Positions 24,011 to 35,892 of a stretch of DNA of 64,000 nt are shown here, piece after piece. The notes beneath the pieces are model-generated. The model searched no databases. It had not been told where the DNA came from and saw nothing but the letters and a program-made list of their open reading frames with translations. Origin of the DNA: Scleromitrula shiraiana (lineage: Eukaryota > Ascomycota > Leotiomycetes > Helotiales > Sclerotiniaceae); the NCBI GenBank assembly GCA_028455995.1, contig JABELC010000005.1, forward strand, positions 682,001 to 746,000, in the 5' to 3' direction. Position numbers and translations under genes: made by a program. Position 1 is the first letter of the stretch. Each line of letters starts with the position of its first letter.

Positions 24011-24860
24011 GTAATAGCAGCCGCATCAGCGCGTAACCAAAACTGCGCCAAAGCATGTATAATCCGACTCAGTTCGGGCAAACATGATACCGGCTACGAA
24101 GTACGTTATATCCACGTACGTCCTCCCCACGATAACCCCATTGAATATAAATCATAAATCCTAACCCAAATAACGAATGCCGTAGCTCTTAGGTACATCA
24201 ATGGTAGCAGATTGGCCCATAAGCGGCTCCCGAATCGACACAACCATCTACTCCGACCTTGATGATATCTATACTCTCGAAAAGAACTGGCCCGATGATT
24301 CGAGTCCGGTTAGGTGAACAGTTGGATGTTAGGACTTATATTATTGCTCCTCCTCTTATTTGTGAGTATATCCCATATATGCACATTAAACCTTCCCTTA
24401 CCCTCATCTCATCTCATATCCTTCCATGCTCAAGTCGGCCCCCAACCCGGCCCCTTCCCCACCCACTCAACCCAAGTAACAAAAATGGTATCCCTCTCCC
24501 TCTCCCTCCCCCACGCCCACTCCATCGTCCTCGCTTCCGGCACCGCCATCTGAAATCGAATCCACATTTTCGATTTAGCAAATCTATTCTTCTTACTCGT
24601 CGAAACCATCTATTCAAATCCCACTCCCACTTCCTCTCCCATTTCCTCTCCCACTCCAACCCACAAAAACCAAAACCAAAACCCCGATAAACCCGCGAGA
24701 ACAAAAATATCTCACGGTAAAAACGGTTACTATTTCGCTGAAAACGGCCCCCAATCCTTCCTATCTATCGCGCGACGAATCGGGGAAACGGGGTGTAGGA
24801 TGGGGGTTTTTGAGACGGCTGAGGTGGTTAGGTTGGATGTTAGGGAGGTGGCGGATATGG
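24011..24860 (+). pseudogene. NAD(P)-binding epimerase-like relic, 5'-truncated
   Basis: Plus-strand fragments in changing frames match fungal NAD-dependent epimerase/dehydratase-like (extended SDR/NmrA-type) proteins: SARNQNCAKACIIRLSSG and YEVRYIH; then, after a plausible intron (donor GTACGT near 24117, acceptor TTAG near 24192), GTSMVADWPISGSRID and YSDLDDIYTLEKNWPDD; then, after a frameshift near 24300, DVRTYIIAPPLI; a second plausible intron with GTGAGT donor; then VGPQPGPFPTHSTQV; and NRIHIFDLANLFFLLVETI and NGYYFAENGPQSFL. TGA at 24551-24553 stands just before NRIHI, where the family has Trp-Asn. The N-terminal Rossmann glycine motif is absent upstream. The family reduces or epimerises small substrates with NAD(P)H; this copy is dead. 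Confidence 0.72.
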
Positions 24861-25629
24861 GGTATGGGGGTGAGTGGGGTTTTGGTGGGTGGTGGGTTGT
24901 GGGTTGTGGGTTGTGTGGTTTGGATGGTGTAGAAGTTAGATTGGTGATACTATTGTTTTACTCATTTCTCATTTTCAACTTAAGTTGCCAAGTGAAATGA
25001 AATACATGCCTCTATATCTACTTCAAAATCCCTACCTCTCTCATATCATATAAAGATACTCCTTCACCCACTATAACTTCATTCAAGATATACAACAAAA
25101 ACTCCCCTCCTTTTTGCAAAAACACTGTATACACTACACTCGACAAGACAATCTCTGCCCAATTCATCTCATCCCATCTCACCCCATCTCATCTATACCC
25201 AATCCTCCACCACACCATATACAACAACACCCCCCTTCCTCTCCTCTCCTCTCCAAATCTAGCGAATGAACATATAATACAAACCACCCAAAACAACCCT
25301 CGCTATACCGATCACCACCCCAACCACCTAGTTATATATTTAATTCAGTGAGCCACGCAGCAAGCAAATCCTCTCCTCATCTTATATACGATATAGCCGC
25401 TATGAATATAACAATAACATGCGAACTATCATCAACCAACTTACTGTAAAGGTATGTGGGAAATTGAAGAATAGATTGTGCGGTAGGTAGATATGCAACA
25501 GATCGCTCTTTTTCTAATTTTTTGTGGACTTCCTAGAGAGTGTGAATATGGAATATGGCGAGTTCATGATATGCATGGCACCGATTTTCATAGCTCTATT
25601 AACAACGCTGGAGAAGGATTAAGCACTAA

Positions 25630-25765
25630 AAACTAAGAACCAAAGGGCCAGAGAACCAAAGCACCAAAGCACCAAAGGACCAAAGGACCAAGAACCAAGC
25701 ATCAAGAACCAAGCATCAAGAACCAAAGGACCAAAGCACCAAAGGACCAAAGGAACGAAGGTCAG
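25630..25765. repeat. Minisatellite of accaaag-type units
   Basis: Seen directly: imperfect units such as ccaaagcaccaaaggacc and ccaagcatcaagaacc arranged in tandem, with a higher-order alternation of caccaaag and gaccaaag. Confidence 0.85.
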
Positions 25766-26198
25766 ATATGCAACAAAACCCCTCAGAAAAAAAGATACCT
25801 ATGGGAGTGAATAGACAAAAAAAGTGAATCATTCGCTTTCGATAAATCACATATAATCATCATGTTAATTAGCTATCCGAACTAGAATTGGTCTTGTTTA
25901 GTGTTTGTTTTCAAACGCAAATAAGGCCGGTGTTGAGTTGAGTTATAGGTAGATAGGCAAGATTGGAATTTAAGAATTACATTCTCACTAGGTAGTCTGG
26001 GTGTGAGGGGTGAGTGGGTGAGTGGGTGAGTGAATAGTTTATATCAAAGCTTCACCCTACATATCGCATGCCATCTCGCGTCCAACACCACCCCAGAAAG
26101 AAAACAGGCAAATTCTCTCGCAGCAGCCCCCCCTCCTCCAAAGATTTACTTACTTAATAAGTATAGTTAGCGAGTATATCTTAAGACTTCATCTACTC

Positions 26199-26248
26199 AC
26201 ATCACATCACATCGCATCACATCACATCACATTACATCACATCACATC
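26199..26248. repeat. (CATCA)n pentanucleotide repeat
   Basis: Seen directly: about ten catca/atcac units with two single-base variants. Confidence 0.9.
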
Positions 26249-29102
26249 TTATGATATACGAGTATACAACCAGACACAGACACAGACACGGACATAAAAG
26301 CAAATCGAAAAAAAGGATAAGGATAAGGATAATAGATGAATGAATAGACCGCGCTACACCTAGATGAATACATCGATCGCATTATACTTTTAGATGCACT
26401 ACCTACTACTTAGACAAGTAAGTATGAAGTGATTGATTGATTGCTTGATTAGCCAGTAGCAGATTATAGACATCCGGATTGGGATTATAGGGTATACATG
26501 CAATTGTTGAATTGATAGCCGTTGATTTTCGAGTGTATCGTACTATATAGATCTATCTTAGTTTAGGAAGATGGTTTCTATCATCTCGTGATATATATCA
26601 TTGATATTTACTTGGGAAAATGCGGTGGCTTTGTACAGTGGATATGTATAGAACTATGTGTATATAAATTGGTATTTGATGGCGGTGAGTAGTGAGAAAC
26701 GTGGTATCACGAAGGAGAGAGTAGTATTGATGGTGATAGATATCAAAGGGGGTGTATGTATTTATATGCAAATGCGTAAGCGATGCTATATTATATTGAA
26801 ATTGAAGTAGATTGGGTAATTGATTGAAATGTTGACTGTAGAAAGCAAGAAGAAAGAAACCTTGTATTATTGATGCTGGGTTTATTCACTCCTCTTGAAT
26901 CACTTACTTCTTGGTATTTGTTTGGTTTATGTTATTCTTGTACGCTGGAGTTTTTCTATTCGGATTTTGAGGATACATATTGTGCAATATTAAAGAAGGG
27001 AAGAAAGAGGATGTTAGGGTAGTAGGTAGGATGTTTGATGTAATATGATATACAATAAAACTGCATTTCGAGAGTGGTTTGGGGGCAACCTTAGATGGAT
27101 GAGAAAACACATTGCATGAAAAACGTGATTAGCTGAAAAGAGTTCATTAATGTAGCCAAATTCGAAATATCAATAGAACCAGTGGGAGAATCTCCTTCCA
27201 AGAACTATCGTCAGTAAAGAAACAACACAATGCAAAATAGGGGTCCAACGATACGCAAAGAATAGACTGAATCCAAAAATCCATCAATCATTCCAAAAAG
27301 ATAGAACTTTCTCTGCATAATACTAATTTCCAACCAATGATGAAGCTAAAACAATGGGACGAACTAAATTCCAAACCAAACCTATGGGTCATAGTCATTA
27401 TCATGCCGTCTCTCTTGTGCTCAGAGATATTAGATACAATATACAGTACCATCAATCTAACAATACGTGATGCAAGAATCAACATGGATATAAAATCACC
27501 ACCATGAATATCATGCCATTGAATCTAGTAATTTGAGGTATTCTCCTGATCATATTAATCTGATCCACTAATCCACTAACTATTAACGCGGTTTAACATA
27601 CAGTATGTATGATTGGATTTTTCTGATTCTAGAACTTTAGATATCAATAAGGCTGAATATCCCTGGCTGTATGTATATCTCATGAGGAACGCATCATAGA
27701 CAGACATCCCTTATTTTCCAGATGAAAAATTCAAACATTGAATATACTCAGAACCTATGTGTTCAGGGAAGAAGCATGAAGAGATGTATCAAACCAAACT
27801 TGAAATATACAGAATTTGAATTTTCAATTGAAAGGAATTAACAAAATAATAACTCAAACCATCGTAAAACACTTGGGATTCGAAATTTGTATATAAAATC
27901 CTAATGTCATGAATCATGTACATCTGATGTAGTGAATAGCTCGATAGATAGATCTAGTACCTGACAAACGCACGTGGCGGTATGAGATGGGACGGGCTCA
28001 TGAGATGAGCTATTACCCGATCTAATGATTATTCAACACACTTGGATATTGACAGTAGAATAGTATTTGAAAGGTATTTGGAAGACAGTTGCAAATCAGG
28101 AACAATGCGAAATAGGATTCCATTGAATTGAGTAGGGTAGTACAATATCACTTGTGTTATCCATCGTGATGGTAAGAATCGTGACGTCTAACGCCGAATG
28201 AACGAAATTGCGATTATATGGAACCGCGCGCGTGTATGTAATCAATCATATTAATCTGACTGTATTGATCGCATCGATCATTTTGCGAAATCCCATTCAT
28301 AGTAATTCAATAATGAATGAATATGTACCTGACGATCGTGATGTTCATGGATGGATTCGTTCCTTAGACGTAAACGTTGGTAAGGAGGAGACGATCCCAT
28401 CTGATTCGAATTGACTGACGTATCCATGTGTGGCTTGTGGTATGGGATGTAACGCATTAACCAATAATCATATACTTCGCTTCTTCAAACATTCGGCTGT
28501 TGAACGAATGAAAGAGCCTTGAAAGAATTACACTGCAAGGTTTATTTTCTTGCAGATGGATTGAATGTAACATGTGATTGATGTGCCTGAATTGAATGGA
28601 ATGATACCCTAGGTGATAAGAATGAATAAAAAAGAAAAAGTTCAAGGTTTGTTTCAGGAAGTTCGGGTTCCATGGCTAATCTTGTGAAACCTTAGTGTGT
28701 GGATAATGATAATCTGAGAAAGATCAAAGGGAGGGATGGGATGGAAGAATGGAAGAATAATGGAAGAAAGGAAGAAAGGAAGATGGATGTAAAATCTTTT
28801 TAATAAATAATGCGACTACGATACGGGTATTATTAGTATTCATCATTCATACGAAGCAGATATCCGTATGGTAGGTAGATATAGATTAGGAAATTCCAAT
28901 CCATTATTGAAGGTTCCTCTTTTTTTTTTTATCTCACAATTGGAGATACCCTCCCTGTTTCTACTAAGAAAACCCATGAATGTTATCCACAAAGTACCAC
29001 TTTTAACTGGAGTTCTATGTGATCCCACATGTGAAATAGCTTCAAATAGTTTGGATATGCCTATACCTATACGTATGCCAATCCCAATCCCAGTGCCAAT
29101 GC

Positions 29103-29126
29103 GATACGATACGATACGATACGATA
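29103..29126. repeat. (GATAC)n pentanucleotide repeat
   Basis: Seen directly: five gatac units after ccaatcccaatcc-type repeats. Confidence 0.88.
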
Positions 29127-30190
29127 TTTTACCACATATGTACATAAAATATGGAAGTGATATAGCCAGCCCGTCAGTAAAAGTTATTCATTCATTCATC
29201 TAAATTGAAAAATGCTCTAAGAAGGAATTTGATTTTACAAGAGATTGGATACGATCATTTGATGTTTTGCGGTCATGACTATTGGGTATTTAGTAGTAAT
29301 TAGGATTGCATATTGTGTCCGAGCAAGGTCCTTGTTGCTGTAGGTACAGATGGCATTGTACCTGCTTTTTGTACCTCACTTCTGTGCTGTGCTGTGCTTG
29401 CTTGTTACTACGGAGCAATGCAATACTTGTTTTCACTTGACCGTTGATGAAATGATGCCCCATTCCTAAGAGTCTTGATCTATCTATAATAAGAAATCAT
29501 TGTAACTGTGAATGAAATGTCTCTGAATACATAACATTGAAAGCAATTGAAACCGAAAATGGGATACGAATAATGATACAAATGGCGGAGAATATATACA
29601 TACTTATTAATTAAGTGATATGGTTACATACATAATGATTATTTATATAGATTTTTTAGTATCAGCGACGACGACAATTACGAAGTCTCATATATTTTTG
29701 ATTTTTGGTGGCTTTTGCAATGTGATCGATCTCCCCCACCAAAAGAACCCATTCTCAGTTTAATCGATTTATATTAGTGAATCCATCTACTTATGGAGTA
29801 CCACTTATTATTTATACTCAAGTACTTCCTCCAGGGCTATGTAGTAGAGTACGGGCTAGTATACTAAATTGTCAGAATTGGTGTAAAATTAAAAAAATCC
29901 AGTCTAAAATAATAGACGGCGTGAGAATTGGCTCTTCTTTTACTGAATATCCCGCTCCTTAATTGAATATTAATATAATTACCGGTAGTTAAGAATAGTT
30001 GATTGATTATGACTTTTATTACTACTACAATTCCAGCTAGTTATTGTTATTAGTGCCCGAGCGGATTTTATCTACTGAGTAACCTTATCACTTGTTAGCT
30101 TAAGAAAAGTTGAGATCTTAAAAGATTCAGAGTCTCAAGACTTTTAGTTCTAAGACTCGAGAGTCAATATGCATACATTCCACACGAAAT

Positions 30191-30193
<3 letters not shown>

Positions 30194-30227
<34 letters not shown>
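30194..30227. repeat. (GA)n microsatellite
   Basis: Seen directly: about seventeen uninterrupted ga dinucleotides. Confidence 0.95.
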
Positions 30228-30232
<5 letters not shown>

Positions 30233-30552
30233 ACTTCATATACGATAACTTGTTTCATCCAAATCTTTGGCATCCATCCCCCATCCTCACACATCCTATC
30301 CCCCCTCTCAATTCGACCCTCAATTCACCTCTTCAATACAGTCCTCTATGATCAAATCTCTATCCTTCGTGCTCTGAACCTTGGAAGATCTTTAACAATA
30401 TTACCAACCGCTCAAAATCTACCTCACCTTCTTACGTATTCATCGGCAGTGGAGAATAAAAACCATATTGTAGAGAGAGAAGAACAAGGGTCATACATAA
30501 AATCATATTCTCTCATTATTCCAATACATACTTCATCTATTTACTACATACT

Positions 30553-30613
30553 TACTACTGCTACTGCTGCTGCTACTACTGCTACTACTACTGCTACTAC
30601 TACTGCTACTACT
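30553..30613. repeat. (CTA/CTG)n trinucleotide repeat
   Basis: Seen directly: twenty triplets of cta, ctg and tgc type. The frame through it (Ala/Thr run) is low-complexity and not taken as a gene. Confidence 0.9.
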
Positions 30614-31071
30614 CATATACATCTTGGAATCGAATACTACTCATACATACAACTTGTATTGCGTACTTTGATTGCAAGGGGGCCATTTTCATATTCCCAA
30701 CGGATTCAGATTTACCAATTTTGTCCGGATTAGAACTACTTGGAAGGGAAAAAAGAGGACGAAAAAATTGCCAATACACAATACATACAGACAGTATCCT
30801 AGATCTCAATTAATTTATGTGTTCCCAAAACGACGAGCATTATTATCATTTTAATCGATAGCACTGAGCACCTGGTATATTCAGAACAGCATTTTTAATT
30901 ATACTCAAATCCCTCGCATGCACCACCACGCGATTCCAGAGTATCTATCTTAGGCATTTGTGATATAATTAAGGTACCTGAAGGCTGTGCATACAAGACA
31001 ATCCAGCAAATACCCTGGGCTGCCCCCCGAAAGAGGCCAACAGCGGATAACAGGGGCAGTACCTAGGTATT

Positions 31072-33263
31072 ATGGCACGAAAAACTGGCCTACAGCCGCT
31101 GACGCTGTCAGAACCCAGCAAAAGTAGAGGAAATACTAATGAAGAACTTAACATTGTTGAAAGTCCCATAACTCCTTTGAGTGCTAAATCCCCAAAATCA
31201 CCGAGGTCTCCCTTCAGATTCAATACAAAGAAATCACAATCGCAACGAGCCCAACAAGATTTCCAAAGGGAAGAATTATCTATGCAAGCAACCGAACCGC
31301 AGACCCCCCGAAGAGATTTACCAACATCCCAAACCCTTCCTTCACTTTCCGCAGTTCAACCTTCTTTACGGGACCATAAGTTCGGCTTACGAGAACGACC
31401 TTCCCGTACCGGATTCTTCTCGAATTATAAGGCTTCAAAGAATTCAAACAAGCAACAACAGCAACCATCAGATACGAATTGCCAAGGGATTGTTGTCGAG
31501 GACGATATGTCCAGAGACACAGACCGCCCGGCGATGAGCGGAAAGGTTTCATCGCAGGACACTAAAAGAAGTGGTACGACCCTTTCTGTTTCGTTCCTTC
31601 CTTCCTCTTCAGATGCTGTTAAATCAGTCAATTCATCACTAATAATTTTCTTCGAAAAAGCTCTTGGTCCTGACAGAACACTAGCTAGAAAACCAGTCGG
31701 GGGTCCGTCAAGATCTGACGCCTCACTGGCATCAACTTCAGCCGACTCCCCACAATCCAACTCCAATTCCAATATTTCTCGAAAGAATAAACCAAAACCA
31801 TTTAGTCTTCTTAGCAGATCCAGATCCGTACGAGGAGATGAATGTAGCCCCTGCGAACCATCTCCACCAAAAAATAATTATCTGGAGCCTGAGCCACGAA
31901 CCCATAATAATACTTTAAAGACTACCGCATCGCCCCGAGGTGAGCAGGACAAATCAAATAGGGAAATGTCGACTCCGAATCATCCACGACAACGGTCGCA
32001 AGATCGACAGGCTTCTGGTTCTAGAGAACATCATACAAAAGAGAGGAACCAATCATCTTTTTCATCAACATTTAGAGAAGCTGGAGGCCATGCATTCTTC
32101 AACAATCTCAAATCATCTGCGACAAAGGGAGCTGGAGTATTACACAAAAATTTATTCGGAAAGGGAGGGAGAAGTGGCTCTGCCGATAAAGAACCCTTGG
32201 TCGACGATGAACATTATCAATTGCGAGTTATAAATCTTCCGCTCATCGAGCAAACACGACTTACCAGGATATCAAAAAGATTAGAAGATTCAAGAGACAA
32301 GACTGAATTTTGGATGCCATCCTTCCCTTGGCGAGCGATAGACTATTTAAATTATAAAGGCAGTGATGTAGAAGGGCTTTACAGGGTACCCGGTAGTGGG
32401 CCGCAGATTAAGAAATGGCAGAGGAAGTTTGATGAAGGTTTGCGGATCCATGGAATTATTTTTACAAATATACTGACACACCGCTAGAACTAGATCTTGA
32501 CCTCTTCGAACAAGATGACCTCTACGACATCAATATTATTGGCTCAATGCTTAAGGCATGGCTGCGAGAACTCCCCGACGAAATTCTTCCCAAAGCCGCT
32601 CAAGACCGGATTGCTCGAGAGTGTGCTGGGTCAGAACGTGTACCACAACTGCTTATCGATGAGCTATCCAACCTATCTCCCTTCAATTATTATCTTCTTT
32701 TTGCCATTACTTGCCACCTATCACTCCTCCTCGCTCATTCGGAAAAGAACAAAATGGATTTCAGGAATTTGTGTATATGTTTTCAACCTTGCCTGAAGAT
32801 GGATGCTTTCTGTTTCAAATTTTTGGTCTGTGATTGGAGGGAGTGTTGGAAAGGTTGCAGAACGGAACCCGCATATATTGAACAAGAGTATATGTTATTC
32901 GATTCATTGCCGCCTGGAAGTGCTGGAGGACGAAGTAGTACAGCCGTTGAAAGTCACGATGAGAGAAATGTTTCCAGCTCGGACAGCAGCAAACCTTCAA
33001 GCGTCAGCATCGACCATCAAGGGCGAAAAGTTAGTCACGAAAAGGTTCGAAAGGCTAGTCAAGAGAAGAGGCCGCAAAAAAGTCCGGAGATCGAACAAAC
33101 AGAACCCCCAAACCAGAATGAAGCCGATGTGAGTCAAAGTGACAACGTAACCAATACGAATACTGTCAGCACCACCTTGACTGTTCAAAACATGACTCCC
33201 CCTAGGGGTAACGATATGAGGCCACTGAGCCCGATCAAACCACTTTCCCCAATTGGTTTCTGA
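31072..33263 (+). CDS. Rho GTPase-activating protein (RhoGAP)
   Basis: Two exons, 31072-32437 and 32488-33263, give 713 aa. The 50-nt intron has the unusual donor GTTTGC but a good branch ACTGAC and acceptor GCTAG. Joining restores FDE-ELDLDLFEQDDLYDINIIG, continuous in phase 1, whereas reading through stops at once. Residues 1-400 are disordered and Ser/Pro/Lys-rich. The RhoGAP domain covers about 415-600: a short lead WMPSFPWRAIDYL, the arginine-finger motif GLYRVPGSG with Arg at residue 438, SMLKAWLRELPDEI with the conserved WLRELP-type helix, then LLFAITCHLSLLLAHSEKNKM and NLCICFQPCLK. The tail is polar, ending PLSPIKPLSPIGF. Such proteins speed GTP hydrolysis by Rho/Rac/Cdc42 and so limit polarity and wall-synthesis signalling. 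Which GTPase is targeted cannot be read. An extra upstream exon is possible. Confidence 0.85.
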
Positions 33264-34949
33264 GCTATTTTGGAATCAGGCTCGACATTGATCCGAGACC
33301 ACGAAAATAAAACTATAACACAGACTTCCTACAAACGACCGATCAATCGCTTGTATTACGATTCGGCCTTTTCAAAACTAGGCGCATTTTAATTTGGAAG
33401 TGGCACGGACGAACGAGAGACATAGCGACCAAATTGCAATTTTTCTAGTTTCCCGCTTATGAAACAAATATTGGGATGGGAATGGAATGGAATGGATTGA
33501 TGCATTCTACGAATCTCCTAACTACATCATCATGTCACAACACCACAACACAACAACACACAAACGCGAGCAAGCTCACATTTAACACTTCTCTACGTTC
33601 GTTCTGTTGGACTTGTGCATCAAGTTTTTCTTTTTATTTTTTTTTCTAAAAAAAAAACTATTCTCTTTTTCTTTTCTTCCCTTTTCTATGTTTTTGTTTT
33701 CATGTCTTACAAATTTCACCGCTTGTTTTGTTGAATACCCCCAGCGCAGCATGCATCGTTGAATTTTGAGAGCACAGCACAGCACAGCACGGTATGATTA
33801 GGCACAGCACTATATGGTGGTTAATGGGAATGAATGAATGGATGGATGGATGGATATTTGGAAATGGTTGGTTGGTTGGTTGGTTGGTGTGGGTATGGTA
33901 TGGTTTGGTATGGAATGGTATGATGGAAGGATGGGTGGGAGGATGGGTGGAGTATTCTTTCTAGGGATTATCAGTTCAGTTCAGTTCGCGCGGAGGAGAA
34001 GTATAGGGACGCTTGGATGGATGGAAGGAGGATTAGAGATATCTAGGTTTGCTCAATCAACTGGAAGTAATATTCCCGATTGACAACCTTTTGTACGATA
34101 GCATGTTACATTTAAGGGACGGAGAAATTCGATCCGAGGAGAGGAGAAGAGATAAAGATCCCATACGGACAGACAGAGGATGGGAGGAGGGAGTACTTAC
34201 TTACTACTTACTTGGAAGATATTATGGGATCTGATCATATGAGTGGCGAAAAATAAAGTATCCGTCTTTCTTGCCATTCTCTCTTTTATATTCTCATGTT
34301 TTTGTATTGAGTGATGAGATTGACTTGATTTGAAGTGATATCATGCTATGTAATCTTACCATCAGCAGTGTATCGAGCGTCTGAAGTTTGTGAATATCCT
34401 GTTACTATTCATATACTATATTATATTGTATGATATGAATTCTGAGTTTAAATGTACATATTGTGTATGAGTATTAGAATTGGACTGGTTTTAGAAGTGT
34501 TTTAATATCTATATTTCAAATAAACATTCAAAATCAATGAATGGGTTCAAACTGTATTTAAATGTTTGTTCGAACGAATATTGGAAAATGCGTTAGCTGG
34601 ATGCAATCTTACTACTATGATTTCTTTTTGGATTGGATTATTAGGAATGAGAGAGCTTGATGTATATGAATGAATTGAATCGAATTGAATTATGCTATAC
34701 TATGCTATGCTGATGCGCAAGCAAGCAAGCGATACTTTTCCTCTCCTTTCCCACAAGACTTGATGATGATTATTCCTCATAACGCCCGTCGCACATACAT
34801 ATTTTGGAAAGACCCTCCTGACGCCATAGAATATGTCCATCCATCCAGCAACCATTTACAGCAGGTTCACATATATAACAGAGTAAGTGAACTCGATCCG
34901 CAACTCAACTCAACTCAATCTACCCCTCAACTCCAACAAGTCTCAACCC
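33264..34949. other. Gene-free stretch of about 1.7 kb
   Basis: No supported gene. It lies between convergent genes (RhoGAP and RRS1). It has ggat and ggtt tetranucleotide repeats near 33836-33888. Confidence 0.5.
33836..33888. repeat. (GGAT)n and (GGTT)n microsatellites
   Basis: Seen directly: ggat/atgg units at 33836-33854, then ggtt units at 33867-33888. Confidence 0.88.
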
Positions 34950-35639
34950 TCAAGCCTTCCCCCCATGATTCTTCCTCCCATCCCTCTCATTCTTCCTCTG
35001 CAATCTCTCATTCCTCCTAACCCTCTCTTTCCTCTCCCTTCTCCCATCACCCTGTCTCTCCGTGCCCTCTTTCCTCTCCCTCTCCTTCCTCTCATCAACT
35101 TCCACTATCCACGCATCCTCCCCCTTCTTATTAATCCCCTTATATCCCCATTTGGGAACCCATTCTCCGGTATCTTCATCGTATACAAGCTTCTTTTTTG
35201 CTTCGGCCGTCTTGGGCTTGATGCCCTTTTTGGCGGCGAATCGTTGCCAGGTTGTGAGGGCTTGGGGTGGGGGGAGTGGCTGTGGGGGGTTTGTTAGTTA
35301 TGGATTGGATTGATTGGGGATTGATAATGGGGATATAGATATCGAAATAAAAGAAATAAAACGAACCTTCTCTCTAGGCAATCTCGTACTAATCTCCGGT
35401 AAACTCAACAATACACCCGCTGGTGTCGAAGCAATAGGACAAGTACTAAGCAATTGATTCAAAAGCGCCTGGGCGCCATCGCGCGCCGTAGCCGCGAGAT
35501 CATCTTCGAGGTTTTCGGCACCGCTGAGGAGAAGAGGATTGGGGTCTTCGGCGAGGAGGAGTCCTAGATCAAATGTGTAGGGAGTGGGTTTGTTGACTGT
35601 TACGGGAAGCTTGCTGGGTTTGCTGGGTTGTTCTTCCAT
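34950..35639 (-). CDS. RRS1: Ribosome biogenesis regulator RRS1
   Basis: Two exons on the minus strand, 35367-35639 and 34950-35279, spliced in phase 0 across an 87-nt intron (donor GTTCGT, acceptor CCACAG), give 200 aa, close to the yeast length of about 200. Conserved features: N-terminal LPVTVNKPTPYTFDLGLLL, then DPNPLLLSG; LLSTCPIASTPAGVLLSLP; LPREK at the splice point followed by PLPPPQALTTWQRFAAKKGI and LVYDEDTGEWVPKWGYKG; and a strongly basic C-terminal tail. RRS1 acts in the nucleolus with RPF2 to bring the 5S RNP (5S rRNA, uL18, uL5) into the pre-60S particle. The start codon lies 253 bases from the divergent mS29 start, so the two probably share a promoter region. Confidence 0.93.
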
Positions 35640-35892
35640 GATGTGCTGAGGATTTTGAGATTGAATTGGTGGTGGTGATTTTGGGGATGGATGGTTGAGA
35701 TATATGGAAGAAGAATTAATTGAAGAATTGAGGAAATAAATTTTGGAGTGCTGCTATTGCGGGCGGCGGGATTGCGGCCGCCTTTTAGTGGGAAATTTGT
35801 AGATTTGGTTTTGAGGCCCGGGCTTGACTACATACTTGCAATTTTGTTTTATATGAATGAGAAGAGCATAGGACGCTATAATAACGATAGAT
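35640..35892. promoter_or_regulatory. Divergent promoter RRS1 / mS29
   Basis: A 253-base gap separates the two head-to-head start codons. It is the only room for both promoters. It contains a GC-rich patch (gcgggcggcgggattgcgg) at about 35759-35777. Shared control of cytosolic and mitochondrial ribosome genes is inference. Confidence 0.55.

Larger units (their letters stand above)
24861..31071. other. Gene-free stretch of about 6.2 kb
   Basis: No supported gene on either strand. All open frames are short and most are explained by tandem repeats. The content is minisatellites and microsatellites at 25630-25765, 26199-26248, 29103-29126, 30194-30227 and 30553-30613. A long non-coding transcript, or a long 5' region for the RhoGAP gene, cannot be excluded. 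Confidence 0.5.

Noticed and set aside
28868..29203. 111-aa plus frame crossing the gatac repeat
   Set aside because: The C-terminal half is encoded by pentanucleotide repeats and the antisense frame is equally open; no motif.
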